NCBI GenBank assembly: GCA_903913645.1
Contig: CAIWMA010000231.1
Location: 1 to 60,390, forward strand
DNA from: an uncultured Bacteroidales bacterium
GTDB lineage: Bacteria; Bacteroidota; Bacteroidia; Bacteroidales; UBA4417
Length of the DNA: 60,390 bases
Direction: 5' to 3'
This document shows, in pieces, positions 1-9,147 of this stretch. The notes below the pieces were generated by a model. The model worked only from the letters and a program-made list of their open reading frames with translations, was not told where the DNA came from and ran no database searches. The translations under genes and the position numbers were made by a program. Every line of letters begins with the position of its first letter. Positions within the stretch are counted from its first letter, which is position 1.

Positions 1-12
1 GTTTTGGGGTGG

Positions 13-1422
13 TTACTTTCCGATACAGAACTTTCCAAAAATGTTCCCTAAAATATCTTCTGTTGATACTTCCCCTGTTATCTCGGCCAGGTGATGCAAA
101 GCCGATCGTATATCGGTGGCAATAAGGTCGGTTGGAATATTATCTTCTATGCCTTTTGCTGCTTCATTTAAAGCATTGAGCGTACTGGTGATGGAATGAT
201 AATGCCGCGCATTACTAATGATGGCCTGATCGCCGATATTAGTGGTTTTAGCCGTTTTGACCAGCCGTTCCATAATAAGATTAATGTTTTCTTTCCGCTT
301 AGCTGAAATAAAAATAGTTTCAAGGTCGAACAGTGCGGTTATGTGGTGTGGTGCCTCAATCATGAGGTCTGTTTTGTTGCCGATGAGCAGGAAATGCTTT
401 TCCGGATCATCAATATGATCACGAAACTCAGATTTTAATTCGTCAATTTCATCCTCAGTAATTGTACTGATATCGAAAAGGTACAATATTACAGACGCTT
501 CTTTTATTTTTTCATAGGTACGGCTGATGCCGATTGTTTCAATGGTGTCGGTGGTATGCGACCTGAGACCGGCTGTATCAATAAACCTGAAAGTGATTCC
601 GTGAATGGTAAATGTATCCTCAATGGTGTCGCGGGTTGTGCCCGGAATGTCGCTCACAATTGCTCTTTCTTCGTTGAGAAGAGCATTCAGTAAAGTGGAT
701 TTACCCACATTAGGTTTTCCGATTATGGCAACCGGAATACCTTTCTTTATGACATTGCCGAGCGAAAATGATGAAGCCAGATTTTTCATTTCATCGATAA
801 GGGCATTCATGAGTTCTTTCAGTTTACTGCGATCAGCAAATTCAACATCTTCCTCACCGAAATCGAGTTCCAGTTCAAGTAAGGATGCCAGGTCGAGTAA
901 CTGGCTCCGCATATCTTTTATCTTCTGCGAAAATCCTCCCCGCATCTGCGACAAGGCAAGATCATGAGCAACTTTTGAACGTGATGAAATCAAATCGGCA
1001 ACAGCTTCGGCCTGCGACAAATCGAGTTTGCCATTCAGGAAAGCCCGCAAAGTAAATTCGCCGGCCCTTGCCATGCGCGCCCCGGCATCAATTAATACTT
1101 CTAAAATCCTTTGCTGTACATATTCTGAACCATGGCATGATATCTCCACAATATCATCGCCGGTATAGGAGTGTGGTTTACGAAAAATGGTTATAACAAC
1201 CTCATCAATCACTTCATTTTCGGTAGAAAAATTACCAAAATGCGCGGTGTGGCTTTTAAATTGGGTGACGCTAAAGTTTAGTTTACGTGATTTGAAGAAC
1301 TGACTGCTGATTGAAATAGCCTCAGGACCCGAAAGTCGTATAATTGCTAAAGCACCAATTCCCGGCGGGGTCGAAAGGGCACAAATAGTATCATTCCTGG
1401 AATTAGATGAATAAGGATTCAT
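13..1422 (-). CDS. mnmE: tRNA modification GTPase MnmE (TrmE)
   Basis: With MnmG, this G protein makes the carboxymethylaminomethyl (or aminomethyl) group on wobble uridine 34 of certain tRNAs; it acts in the cytoplasm. The 469 residues match the family's full length. The N-terminal folate-binding domain begins with the typical DTICALSTPPG region. The central G domain shows GKPNVGKST (P-loop), DIPGTTRDT, DTAGL and NKTD. The protein ends in FCIGK, containing the conserved C-terminal Cys of the CxGK motif. A canonical promoter lies just upstream of the ATG. The gene stands alone; mnmG is not in the window. The identification is secure. Confidence 0.97.
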   Translation of the reverse strand: MNPYSSNSRNDTICALSTPPGIGALAIIRLSGPEAISISSQFFKSRKLNFSVTQFKSHTAHFGNFSTENEVIDEVVITIFRKPHSYTGDDIVEISCHGSEYVQQRILEVLIDAGARMARAGEFTLRAFLNGKLDLSQAEAVADLISSRSKVAHDLALSQMRGGFSQKIKDMRSQLLDLASLLELELDFGEEDVEFADRSKLKELMNALIDEMKNLASSFSLGNVIKKGIPVAIIGKPNVGKSTLLNALLNEERAIVSDIPGTTRDTIEDTFTIHGITFRFIDTAGLRSHTTDTIETIGISRTYEKIKEASVILYLFDISTITEDEIDELKSEFRDHIDDPEKHFLLIGNKTDLMIEAPHHITALFDLETIFISAKRKENINLIMERLVKTAKTTNIGDQAIISNARHYHSITSTLNALNEAAKGIEDNIPTDLIATDIRSALHHLAEITGEVSTEDILGNIFGKFCIGK

Positions 1423-1443
1423 AGCAGTCGGGCGTTATTTATA

Positions 1444-1474
1444 CAAAGATAGTGCGACTTCCAGCGAAATCAAA
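1444..1474 (-). promoter_or_regulatory. Bacteroidota-type promoter of mnmE
   Basis: On the minus strand TTTG (1474-1471) is followed after 19 bases by TATCTTTG (1451-1444), a full match to the TTTG-N19-TAnnTTTG pattern of the primary sigma factor in this phylum. It predicts a start of transcription near 1438 and a leader of about 15 bases before the mnmE ATG. Confidence 0.75.
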
Positions 1475-1621
1475 TTTTCGAACTACTTTCTTATTGTTAT
1501 AATAATTTTAAAATTCATAATATCAATAGTTTAGGTATGATAAAACTTCCGGAAGTTGTTTGGGTATTCAAAGTTTCAGAAAATTGAAATTTGGTTCTGT
1601 CTTGCCTCTACTATTTTTCTC

Positions 1622-1685
1622 AATCTCACTGTCCCTCTATCTCTCCGTCTCTTCATCTCTCTGTCTCCCCATCGCTCCATCCCCT
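1622..1685 (-). repeat. Degenerate 8-bp tandem array, about 8 units
   Basis: The plus strand carries eight consecutive 8-base units of consensus YRTCTCTC, which read GAGAGAYR on the minus strand. The array starts four bases after the stop codon of the minus-strand serine hydrolase, so its transcript would be purine-rich directly after the stop. It resembles the array after the synthase/phosphorylase gene (14923-14954). It has no recognisable coding content. Confidence 0.75.
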
Positions 1686-1688
1686 TTC

Positions 1689-2954
1689 TCAGTCACCCCC
1701 ATCATTAATACTCTCCAATTCAGTGTCCTTGTTTTCTTCCAATATCGACATTACAGATTTAATGTCATAAACACTGTTGTTTTTACGGTTTCCTAAAACT
1801 ATGATTACGATATCCGATTCCATATCCATCCATAGCATGGTGCTGAATCCTGCCCACCAGCCACCGTGATACACATAATTTACCTTTTTCATTTTCTTAG
1901 GATCGGTCATCAGCCTGAACCCCAGTCCATAGTTATGCCTGCTTTTATGTTCGAAACTACGCGGGGTGAAAGCTTCATTAAGCCAGTATTTGCTGAGTAA
2001 ACAGCCTGAATGCAATGCGAAGTACCAGCGTTCCATGTCGCCTACGGATGCGAAAATACCTTTGTCGCCGTATACGCCATCAAAAAACTCACGTTCGCGG
2101 CGCCTGTTTCCTTGGAATCCTGTAGTTCGGTTGCGTAGTAATGATTCTGGTGCGATGGTATCAATAAATGTATGCGTCATTCCGAGTGGTTCAAAAATCC
2201 GGGTGCGTATAAAGTGCTCATAACTCATTCCGCTTATCTTTTCAATAATGGAAGCGAGGATAATGAAATTGCTGTTGTTATAACTAAAGCTTTTTCCAGG
2301 CCGGTTATATGGTTTTGGTAATGAATCGGCTTCGCTGAACCATTTCAGGATGGAGTCGTTGGTAGGAGCGGGGCCATTCTTCCTTCTTTTATCTTCAAAA
2401 CAATACAGGTAATTAGGCAACCCACTGCGGTGACTCAATAAATTTTCGATTGTAATCCCATGATAGGGAAAAGATGGGATGAACCTTTGAATGCTGTCCT
2501 GAAGTTTCAACTTTTTATCCTGGGCCAGCAGTAATACTGCGGTACCGGTAAAAGTCTTGCTGATTGATGCAAGTTGAAATGCGGAATTAATGTTTAGCGA
2601 ATCCTTTGTATTCAGATTTGCATAACCAAAAACATTCTGATACAATATTACACCTTTCTGGGCGATAAGAACAGCCCCGTTAAATCCCTGGCCTTTAGCT
2701 TTTTTCTTAAAAAGAGAATCCAGCGCAAGAGATTTCTCTGCGGCATGAATTTTTTTTCTGATACGGGCTTCTTCCTTTGGCGTAAGCCTGCTGTTGGTAA
2801 TACATTCAATAACCTGAACCGGAGTCTTTGCTGGTTTTTCAGTACAGCCTGGTGTTATAACAACCTGTATTGCAGTTAAAAAGATAATGAAAATATGTCG
2901 GGTAGGAAGTTTCACAGAATTGTATTTTTTGATTTTACAAAAGAAGCCAAACAT
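1689..2954 (-). CDS. Serine hydrolase, beta-lactamase class C / PBP-like family
   Basis: This is a predicted exported serine hydrolase of the class C beta-lactamase/D-alanyl-D-alanine peptidase fold; the natural substrate cannot be read from the sequence. The motifs are SISK (SxxK nucleophile), the YNN of the YxN motif, and HGG near the C terminus as the KTG equivalent. The N terminus has a basic stretch and a hydrophobic segment (residues about 20-36) ending at TPGC, which could be a relaxed Bacteroidota lipobox, so it may be a lipoprotein. Length (421) is normal. It is monocistronic and is followed by a tandem 8-bp array immediately after the stop. Family assignment is firm, substrate unknown. 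Confidence 0.85.
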   Translation of the reverse strand: MFGFFCKIKKYNSVKLPTRHIFIIFLTAIQVVITPGCTEKPAKTPVQVIECITNSRLTPKEEARIRKKIHAAEKSLALDSLFKKKAKGQGFNGAVLIAQKGVILYQNVFGYANLNTKDSLNINSAFQLASISKTFTGTAVLLLAQDKKLKLQDSIQRFIPSFPYHGITIENLLSHRSGLPNYLYCFEDKRRKNGPAPTNDSILKWFSEADSLPKPYNRPGKSFSYNNSNFIILASIIEKISGMSYEHFIRTRIFEPLGMTHTFIDTIAPESLLRNRTTGFQGNRRREREFFDGVYGDKGIFASVGDMERWYFALHSGCLLSKYWLNEAFTPRSFEHKSRHNYGLGFRLMTDPKKMKKVNYVYHGGWWAGFSTMLWMDMESDIVIIVLGNRKNNSVYDIKSVMSILEENKDTELESINDGGD

Positions 2955-3222
2955 ACTTTGCGCCCGACATAAATCAGGTAAAGGTTGTTAACAAAAGGAT
3001 GTTCAGAGTAAATTGGTTTTGTATTTACAGCAGGCAGAGAACGCTGAAAATTCAGGTTTCAAAAGATTAACACATATTGCTGCAAAAAGTTATTTCCTTA
3101 ATTAAAATGTAAATTATTCGTTCTTTGTGTATCACTCGGGGTCTTTAATTTTTCTGTTTCCTTATCAAAAAATCATTAAAGCTTATTGTTTAAGATTTAC
3201 GGGCAGTTTCTAAAAATATTTT

Positions 3223-3230
3223 TACCTTTG
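3223..3230 (+). promoter_or_regulatory. -7 element upstream of sucD
   Basis: TACCTTTG matches TAnnTTTG and lies 22 bases before the sucD ATG. No clear TTTG -33 element is present at the usual spacing. Confidence 0.45.
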
Positions 3231-3252
3231 GTCGCATAAATAATTTCAGGAA

Positions 3253-4125
3253 ATGAGCATACTTGTTAATAAAGATTCACGAATTATAGTGCAAGGTTTT
3301 ACCGGTAGCGAAGGAACATTTCATGCTACCCAGATGATTGACTACGGAACCAACGTTGTTGGCGGAGTAACCCCAGGCAAAGGTGGTAACGAACATATTG
3401 GTCGCCCTGTTTTTAACACTGTGAAAGAAGCCGTAAAAGCTACCAATGCCAATGTCTCCCTTATTTTTGTACCACCTGCATTTGCTGCGGATGCAATTAT
3501 GGAGGCTGCCGATGCTGGTATTAAAGTGATTGTTTGTATCACCGAAGGTATTCCGGTAAAGGATATGATGGCTGCCAAGGAATATGTTGATGGTCTCAAT
3601 TGTCGTTTAGTCGGACCTAACTGCCCTGGTGTAATCACCCCAGGTGAAGCTAAAGTTGGTATCATGCCAGGATTTATTCACAAGAAAGGTATAATAGGCA
3701 TTGTTTCCCGCTCAGGGACTTTAACATACGAAGCCGTTGATCAGCTTACCAAAGTTGGTTTAGGACAGACAACAGCCTTAGGAATTGGTGGTGATCCTAT
3801 TATTGGAACTACTACCCGCGATGCTATGGAATTGTTTATGGCCGATTCCGAAACCAAAGGAATTGTAATGATTGGTGAAATCGGCGGAAATATGGAAGCG
3901 GATGCGGCTTATTATGTTCGCGATCACGGAACAAAACCAGTTGTTGGATTTATTGCAGGCGCAACGGCTCCGGCTGGTAGGACTATGGGTCATGCAGGTG
4001 CAATAGTTGGTGGTAAATCCGATACTGCTGAAGCTAAAAAAGCTATTATGCGTGAATGTGGAATCACAGTTGTAGATTCGCCGGCCGAAATTGGTGCAGC
4101 GATGTTTAAACTCATAAATAACTAG
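3253..4125 (+). CDS. sucD: Succinyl-CoA synthetase (ADP-forming) alpha subunit
   Basis: This is the alpha subunit of the TCA-cycle enzyme that interconverts succinyl-CoA and succinate with substrate-level phosphorylation. The 290-residue length is typical. The N-terminal CoA-binding Rossmann region shows [12 protein letters not shown] and [18 protein letters not shown] follows. The phosphohistidine is His247 in GHAGAIVGG. The beta subunit sucC is not adjacent: the next gene converges from the opposite strand. A -7 element lies just upstream. Identification is secure. Confidence 0.97.
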   Translation: MSILVNKDSRIIVQGFTGSEGTFHATQMIDYGTNVVGGVTPGKGGNEHIGRPVFNTVKEAVKATNANVSLIFVPPAFAADAIMEAADAGIKVIVCITEGIPVKDMMAAKEYVDGLNCRLVGPNCPGVITPGEAKVGIMPGFIHKKGIIGIVSRSGTLTYEAVDQLTKVGLGQTTALGIGGDPIIGTTTRDAMELFMADSETKGIVMIGEIGGNMEADAAYYVRDHGTKPVVGFIAGATAPAGRTMGHAGAIVGGKSDTAEAKKAIMRECGITVVDSPAEIGAAMFKLINN

Positions 4126-4170
4126 AAACCGGCCTAGAAAAAGTACTCTCAAGTTGCTTATTCCGAAATC

Positions 4171-5601
4171 CTATTTCTTTTCAACTCTTTCGTAAGCTCC
4201 CAAATCAGGCGGTCCTGGATTAAGCCTCGATATGCCTTTGCGGTCGAACTTAATATCAGGAATTGTACTGTTAATAATGTCAATGGATGCGGCATTTATC
4301 GCAAAGGATAATGTATCCAGTTGAAAATTATTTAAATAGGGATCCTTAAATTTTGCTTCTTTATTGATGAGACAATTGATAAAATTTGCCTCATACTTAG
4401 TTTCTTTATCCCAGCTTGCAAGGCATTGATCGAATTGGAAATTAAAAGTGGTTCCCGGGAGTTCATAAAAATCGATCTCATTAGCCATACTTCCTGTTAA
4501 AATGCAGTTTCCGAAGTAAGCGCCTGTTAATTCACCCGGAATTTGTTTGTACGACGAATCCAGCGAATAATTGCTGATTGATAATGCCGCATATCCTTTC
4601 CCGTTAAAATAGTTGGCCAGGGTACAATTCCGGAAATCATAGTTTCCACCTTGTTCAATCGAAACCGCATTCCCGCCACAATTTGTAACCTGGCAATTGG
4701 TTGAAACTATATTGGCTTTCGTTGCCCTGATGCCATAGTTTTTCATGTTGTTAATCAAACAATTATGAAGCCTGAGTGGCTCACCTCCTGCATACCCGCT
4801 GCTATCAGCCTGTATACCGACAATGGCATTTGTAATTTCGGCATAGGTAAAGCTAATATTCTTACTTCCGTTTTCGAGCCATATCCCATCCCACAATCCA
4901 GGAATGGTAAGATAATCATCGTCAAGCCTGTCACTGGTAAAAATTACTGGCAACTCAAGCGTTCCTGTAACATTTAGCGAAGCACCCGACCTTATTTCAA
5001 AGCTGCTTCCCTTGTGAAAATATAATTTCGTTCCGGGTAAAATGGTCAGTTTGCAGTTTTTGTCGGCCGTCAGCGTGCCATAAATTACATGTGGCTTGTC
5101 AACGGGCAGAATTACATCGCCGGTTAGTATAACATTGTGGTGGAAATAGGCATCCTGTCCCCAGGCAACAAGTTTTACATCCTGCATATTGCCATTTATT
5201 TCAAATGTAATAGAATCACTCTCAACCAGAGGATTGTTGGCCTTATTTGGATCGATGGTAACTTTTACAAATATATAGGCGCTGTCTTTCGGCCCGATTT
5301 CCAGGTCACGGTAAAGTTCAGTTGCTGTACCATCGATGTTAAGCCTGAACGGTGAAGCGGTGCCACGGGCAAGTGCTACTTTTGAGATATTTATTTTACT
5401 GCTTCCGGTATTTCTGACAACCAGTTGCCGGGTAATGGATCCTATGGTAGTAAAAACGGTATCAAACAGTATGGTATCCGAACTGAAGCCAAGGCGGAAA
5501 CCGGGGTCGGTATTTAATTCATCTTTCCTGCAACCGGTATAAGCCAATACAGTGGATATCAGTATAAATAGTATAATCCTTGCGGATTGTTTGATCGTCA
5601 T
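4171..5601 (-). CDS. Lipoprotein with right-handed parallel beta-helix
   Basis: A predicted cell-envelope lipoprotein of unknown role. The N terminus has a basic start, a hydrophobic stretch and Cys after YTG (lipobox-like, residue about 24). Residues about 35-150 look like an Ig-like beta-sandwich (DTVFTTIGSITRQLVVRNTGSS). From about 160 on, the text is typical of a parallel beta-helix or pectate-lyase-like repeat: Asn/Gly-rich rungs such as NCLINNMKNYGI, NCQVTNCGGNAV and NCTLANYF. The C terminus has the LDLGAYE-like ending LNPGPPDLGAYER that is common in secreted Bacteroidota beta-helix proteins. No catalytic motif is recognised. It converges with sucD, 45 bases apart. Confidence 0.75.
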   Translation of the reverse strand: MTIKQSARIILFILISTVLAYTGCRKDELNTDPGFRLGFSSDTILFDTVFTTIGSITRQLVVRNTGSSKINISKVALARGTASPFRLNIDGTATELYRDLEIGPKDSAYIFVKVTIDPNKANNPLVESDSITFEINGNMQDVKLVAWGQDAYFHHNVILTGDVILPVDKPHVIYGTLTADKNCKLTILPGTKLYFHKGSSFEIRSGASLNVTGTLELPVIFTSDRLDDDYLTIPGLWDGIWLENGSKNISFTYAEITNAIVGIQADSSGYAGGEPLRLHNCLINNMKNYGIRATKANIVSTNCQVTNCGGNAVSIEQGGNYDFRNCTLANYFNGKGYAALSISNYSLDSSYKQIPGELTGAYFGNCILTGSMANEIDFYELPGTTFNFQFDQCLASWDKETKYEANFINCLINKEAKFKDPYLNNFQLDTLSFAINAASIDIINSTIPDIKFDRKGISRLNPGPPDLGAYERVEKK

Positions 5602-5746
5602 CAGGTATATATTTTAGAGACGGTAAAGATAGTTGAATGTAAATTCTTTTTTTAAACGATTTATTTCTAAAAAAAATATTTTTTCGGTAAAAAAATCTTA
5701 ATTTTAAGGTGTAAAAAAGGCTGAAAGTTAGGATTACATTCAATAG

Positions 5747-5777
5747 TTGGCTCACATGCAAATATTTCGTACCTTTG
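5747..5777 (+). promoter_or_regulatory. Promoter of the glycogen-metabolism operon
   Basis: TTG (5747-5749), 20 bases, then TACCTTTG (5770-5777), 49 bases before the debranching enzyme ATG. This fits the Bacteroidota consensus and is the likely start of the transcript for the debranching enzyme, GT4 and GH57 genes. Confidence 0.6.
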
Positions 5778-5826
5778 CAAATTCAAACGTTCGCCAATAT
5801 AATAAGTGCTAAATAGTTGACACACT

Positions 5827-7794
5827 ATGGATTATATTAAATTTGACAAGTCGAAGCTGGTAAATCTTGAGTATTCCCTTACGCGTGAAATGCTCCGATC
5901 CAACAGGGCTGGTTCATATTCATCCACAACCATAATAGGTTGCAATACGCGTAAGTATCATGGTTTACTGGTTACTCATCAGCCTCAGCTCGATGGAGGC
6001 ATGCATGTATTGCTATCCATGCTCGACGAAACCATTATTCAACATGACCAGGAATTCAACCTGGCAATACACAAATACAAAGGCGAGAAATATAATCCTA
6101 AGGGGCATAAATATGTTACCGATTTCAATATTGATACCAACCTGAGAATTACTTACCGGGTGGGAGGTGTATTACTTTCGAAAGAAATGCTTTTTGCCGG
6201 CAATGAAGACAGTATTATAATAAAATACACTCTTCTCGAAGCTCACTCGCCCACTACAATACGTTTCAGGCCTTTTCTCGCTTACCGAAATATACATTCG
6301 TTGAGCAAAGCCAATAATGATGTTGAACGTAAATACGATAGCATTCCCAATGGAATAAAGGTAAGAATGTACCTCGGATATCCACATCTGCATCTTCAGT
6401 TTTCGAAAGAGAACGAATATATTCACACTCCCGACTGGTTTTTCGACTTTGAATACATGCGTGAAAAAGCACGTGGGTACGATTCGCTGGAAGATTTGTA
6501 CACACCGGGATATTTTGAAATGCCTATAATGCAGGGCGAAAGCATCTACTTTATGGCCAGCCTCGATATGGAGGACCCAAAAACATTTGCTCGCATGTAC
6601 AGCCAGGAACTGAAAAAACGTATTGTACGAGACAGTTTCGAGAATTGCCTGTTAAATGCTGCTGAACAGTTTATTGTGAAACGCGGGAAAATGTATGAGA
6701 TTGTTGCTGGATTTCACTGGTTTGGCCGTGTAGCACGCGATACATTTATAGCATTGCCGGGACTTACATTGGTGCAGGGCGATTTTAAAACTTTTAAAGC
6801 AGTACTGGATAATAGTCTTACCGAGATGAAGGGGCCGCTGTTTCCTAATTCCGGAACAGGACTCAAAACCGAATATAAGTCAGTTGATGCGCCTTTATGG
6901 CTATTCTGGACGTTGCAGCAGTACATTAAATACAGCGGCGACAAAACAGTATGGAAACAATATGGTTCCACGCTGAAAATGATATTAAACAGTTTCCGTG
7001 AAGGAGATGCCCCATACAATATCCATATGCTTGACAGCGGTTTGTTGTTTGCCGGTGTTACCGGTTCGGCTGTTACCTGGATGGATGCTGTAATTGATGG
7101 CAAACCTGTAACCCCACGTGTAGGTTTAGCAGTTGAAGTAAATGCACTATGGTATAACGCCATTTGTTTTGCGATTGAACTGGCAGAAAGTGCCGGTGAA
7201 ATGGATTTTGTGGAGCAATGGAAACCCATTGCCAAACAGATTCCTGCCGCATTTGTTGAAGCTTTCTGGTACAAAGAGCTAAACTACCTGTATGATTATG
7301 TGCATGGAGATTTTAAAGATAAATCGGTACGTCCTAACCAGGTTTTTGCAGTATCACTGCCTTATTCACCACTCAACGACGACCAGCGTAAGGGCGTACT
7401 CGACAGAATACAATCTGAATTGCTTACGCCACGTGGATTGCGAACACTTGCACCTAAAAATCCGGCATACAAACCTGAATATACTGGTGGTCCGGCCGAA
7501 CGAGACATGGCTTACCACCAGGGATCAGTTTTTCCATGGTTATTCGGGCATTTTGCCGAAGGATGGCTGAACTTATATGAACAAAGTGGTGTTTCATTCA
7601 TTGAAAAGATTTACTTGGGATTTGAGGAAGTTATGTCCGAACACGGAATTGGAACCATTTCAGAACTTTATGACGGAGATCCGCCATACCGTGCGTCCGG
7701 AGCAATTTCGCAAGCATGGAGTGTTTCAGAACTCCTGCGCGTTAATCAATTGCTCAAGGATATCAAAAGTGTTAAAGTTAAGAAATTGAAATAA
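5827..7794 (+). CDS. Glycogen debranching enzyme (amylo-alpha-1,6-glucosidase, GH133-like)
   Basis: It is predicted to hydrolyse alpha-1,6 branch points of glycogen in the cytoplasm. The N-terminal GDE_N-type domain shows SNRAGSYSSTTIIGCNTR followed by KYHGLLV, the family signature. The C-terminal (alpha/alpha)6 catalytic domain shows HWFGRVARDTFIALPGL at about residues 297-313 and GGPAERDMAYHQGSVFPWL near 558, which carry the acidic and binding residues of the family. The 655 residues are the usual length of the archaeal/bacterial form. It is the first gene of a cluster with GT4, GH57 and synthase/phosphorylase genes, which supports a role in storage polysaccharide turnover. The gap to the next gene is 25 bases. 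Confidence 0.92.
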   Translation: MDYIKFDKSKLVNLEYSLTREMLRSNRAGSYSSTTIIGCNTRKYHGLLVTHQPQLDGGMHVLLSMLDETIIQHDQEFNLAIHKYKGEKYNPKGHKYVTDFNIDTNLRITYRVGGVLLSKEMLFAGNEDSIIIKYTLLEAHSPTTIRFRPFLAYRNIHSLSKANNDVERKYDSIPNGIKVRMYLGYPHLHLQFSKENEYIHTPDWFFDFEYMREKARGYDSLEDLYTPGYFEMPIMQGESIYFMASLDMEDPKTFARMYSQELKKRIVRDSFENCLLNAAEQFIVKRGKMYEIVAGFHWFGRVARDTFIALPGLTLVQGDFKTFKAVLDNSLTEMKGPLFPNSGTGLKTEYKSVDAPLWLFWTLQQYIKYSGDKTVWKQYGSTLKMILNSFREGDAPYNIHMLDSGLLFAGVTGSAVTWMDAVIDGKPVTPRVGLAVEVNALWYNAICFAIELAESAGEMDFVEQWKPIAKQIPAAFVEAFWYKELNYLYDYVHGDFKDKSVRPNQVFAVSLPYSPLNDDQRKGVLDRIQSELLTPRGLRTLAPKNPAYKPEYTGGPAERDMAYHQGSVFPWLFGHFAEGWLNLYEQSGVSFIEKIYLGFEEVMSEHGIGTISELYDGDPPYRASGAISQAWSVSELLRVNQLLKDIKSVKVKKLK

Positions 7795-7819
7795 TTCATT
7801 TATCATTAGATAAGAAGAT

Positions 7820-9100
7820 ATGAAAGTATTAATGTTTGGTTGGGAGTTTCCTCCCCATATCACAGGAGGTCTTGGTACGGCTTGTTTTGGGCTTACCAAA
7901 GGATTGTTGAAACACGGGGTTGACGTTCAGTTTGTTGTACCTAAGGCCTATGGCGACGAAAGCCAGGAAGCCGTACGGCTTATTAACGCCAGTGATGTAA
8001 CCGTTATGATGAACGATCCTGTGTTTCGTGAATATTGGAGCCAGATCACCTATATGGAAATCGGATCAAACCTTATCCCTTATGTTGGTCCTGAAGACTT
8101 CCAGCAAATGGTAAGCGAAAATATTAATACCAAGGTTGAAGAAGGTAGCAGGGTTTTCTCTGAAAAGTTCCAGTTCTCAGGCAAATACGGCCACGACCTC
8201 ATGGAAGAAGTAGCCCGCTATGCTCTTGTCGGTGCTTCAATTGCAGCTAGCAGTGAATTTGATATAATTCATGCTCATGACTGGTTAACATATTCGGCCG
8301 GTGTTGCAGCAAAAAAAATATCGGGCAAGCCGCTTGTAGTTCATATGCATGCCACAGAATTCGATCGTTCAGGAGAGAATTATAACGAAAATGTATATGA
8401 AATTGAACGTAAGGGGATGGCAGAAGCCGACCGCGTAATAACAGTAAGTAACCTTACACGGAATATTGTAATTGAAAGGTATCATATTGATCCTGATAAA
8501 GTTATAACAGTTCATAATGCTGTTGAACCACCCGAGAATACCGAATTGCCTGATGCTGAAAAACATGTGAAGGAAAAAATTGTCACTTTCCTTGGTAGGA
8601 TAACTTTCCAGAAGGGTCCTGAATATTTTATTGAAGCCGCCTGCAAAGTGCTGGAACGTGATAAAAATGTTCGTTTTGTGATGGCTGGTACAGGTGATCT
8701 GATGGAAAAAATGATCAGGCGCGTGGCAAAGCTTAAAATTTCGTCAAATTTCCATTTCACCGGTTTTCTCAAAGGTGAAAATGTAGATCGAATGTTTGCC
8801 ATGAGTGATGTTTACGTAATGCCATCGGTATCTGAGCCTTTCGGAATATCACCTCTTGAAGCTATGCGTTCAAATGTTCCGGTCGTTATTTCAAAACAAT
8901 CGGGTGTTGCCGAAGTACTCGATCATGTGATGAAGGTCGATTTCTGGGATGTTGATGCCATGGCAGATGCCATCTATGGATTATTGCACTATAAATCAAT
9001 GCATAGTATGTTTATCGAGCATGGAACTGAGGAGGTGAATAATCTTAAATGGGAAAATGCAGCACGTAAAGTTGCTGATATTTACGAATCATTGGTTTAA
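7820..9100 (+). CDS. GT4-family glycosyltransferase (glycogen synthase-like)
   Basis: This GT-B glycosyltransferase probably transfers glucose in glucan synthesis. The N-terminal domain opens with MFGWEFPPHITGGLGT, the Gly-rich nucleotide/acceptor loop of glycogen synthase-like enzymes, and contains HAHDWLT and HMHATEFDRSG. The C-terminal GT4 domain contains FLGRITFQKGPEYF and the EX7E-type motif SEPFGISPLEAM. Length (426) is typical. It lies 25 bases after the debranching enzyme and 47 bases before the GH57 gene, in one operon. Donor specificity (ADP- or UDP-glucose) cannot be read from sequence; the genomic context is the main reason for calling it a glucan synthase. Confidence 0.85.
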   Translation: MKVLMFGWEFPPHITGGLGTACFGLTKGLLKHGVDVQFVVPKAYGDESQEAVRLINASDVTVMMNDPVFREYWSQITYMEIGSNLIPYVGPEDFQQMVSENINTKVEEGSRVFSEKFQFSGKYGHDLMEEVARYALVGASIAASSEFDIIHAHDWLTYSAGVAAKKISGKPLVVHMHATEFDRSGENYNENVYEIERKGMAEADRVITVSNLTRNIVIERYHIDPDKVITVHNAVEPPENTELPDAEKHVKEKIVTFLGRITFQKGPEYFIEAACKVLERDKNVRFVMAGTGDLMEKMIRRVAKLKISSNFHFTGFLKGENVDRMFAMSDVYVMPSVSEPFGISPLEAMRSNVPVVISKQSGVAEVLDHVMKVDFWDVDAMADAIYGLLHYKSMHSMFIEHGTEEVNNLKWENAARKVADIYESLV

Positions 9101-9147
9101 TACAATGTTGCTACAATAGTTATAATCAAAGTTTAAAACGAAAATAT

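Noticed and set aside
1560..1796. Plus-strand Ser/Leu-rich 78-codon frame
   Set aside because: It is produced by the pyrimidine-rich 8-bp tandem array and overlaps the 3' end of the serine hydrolase gene.
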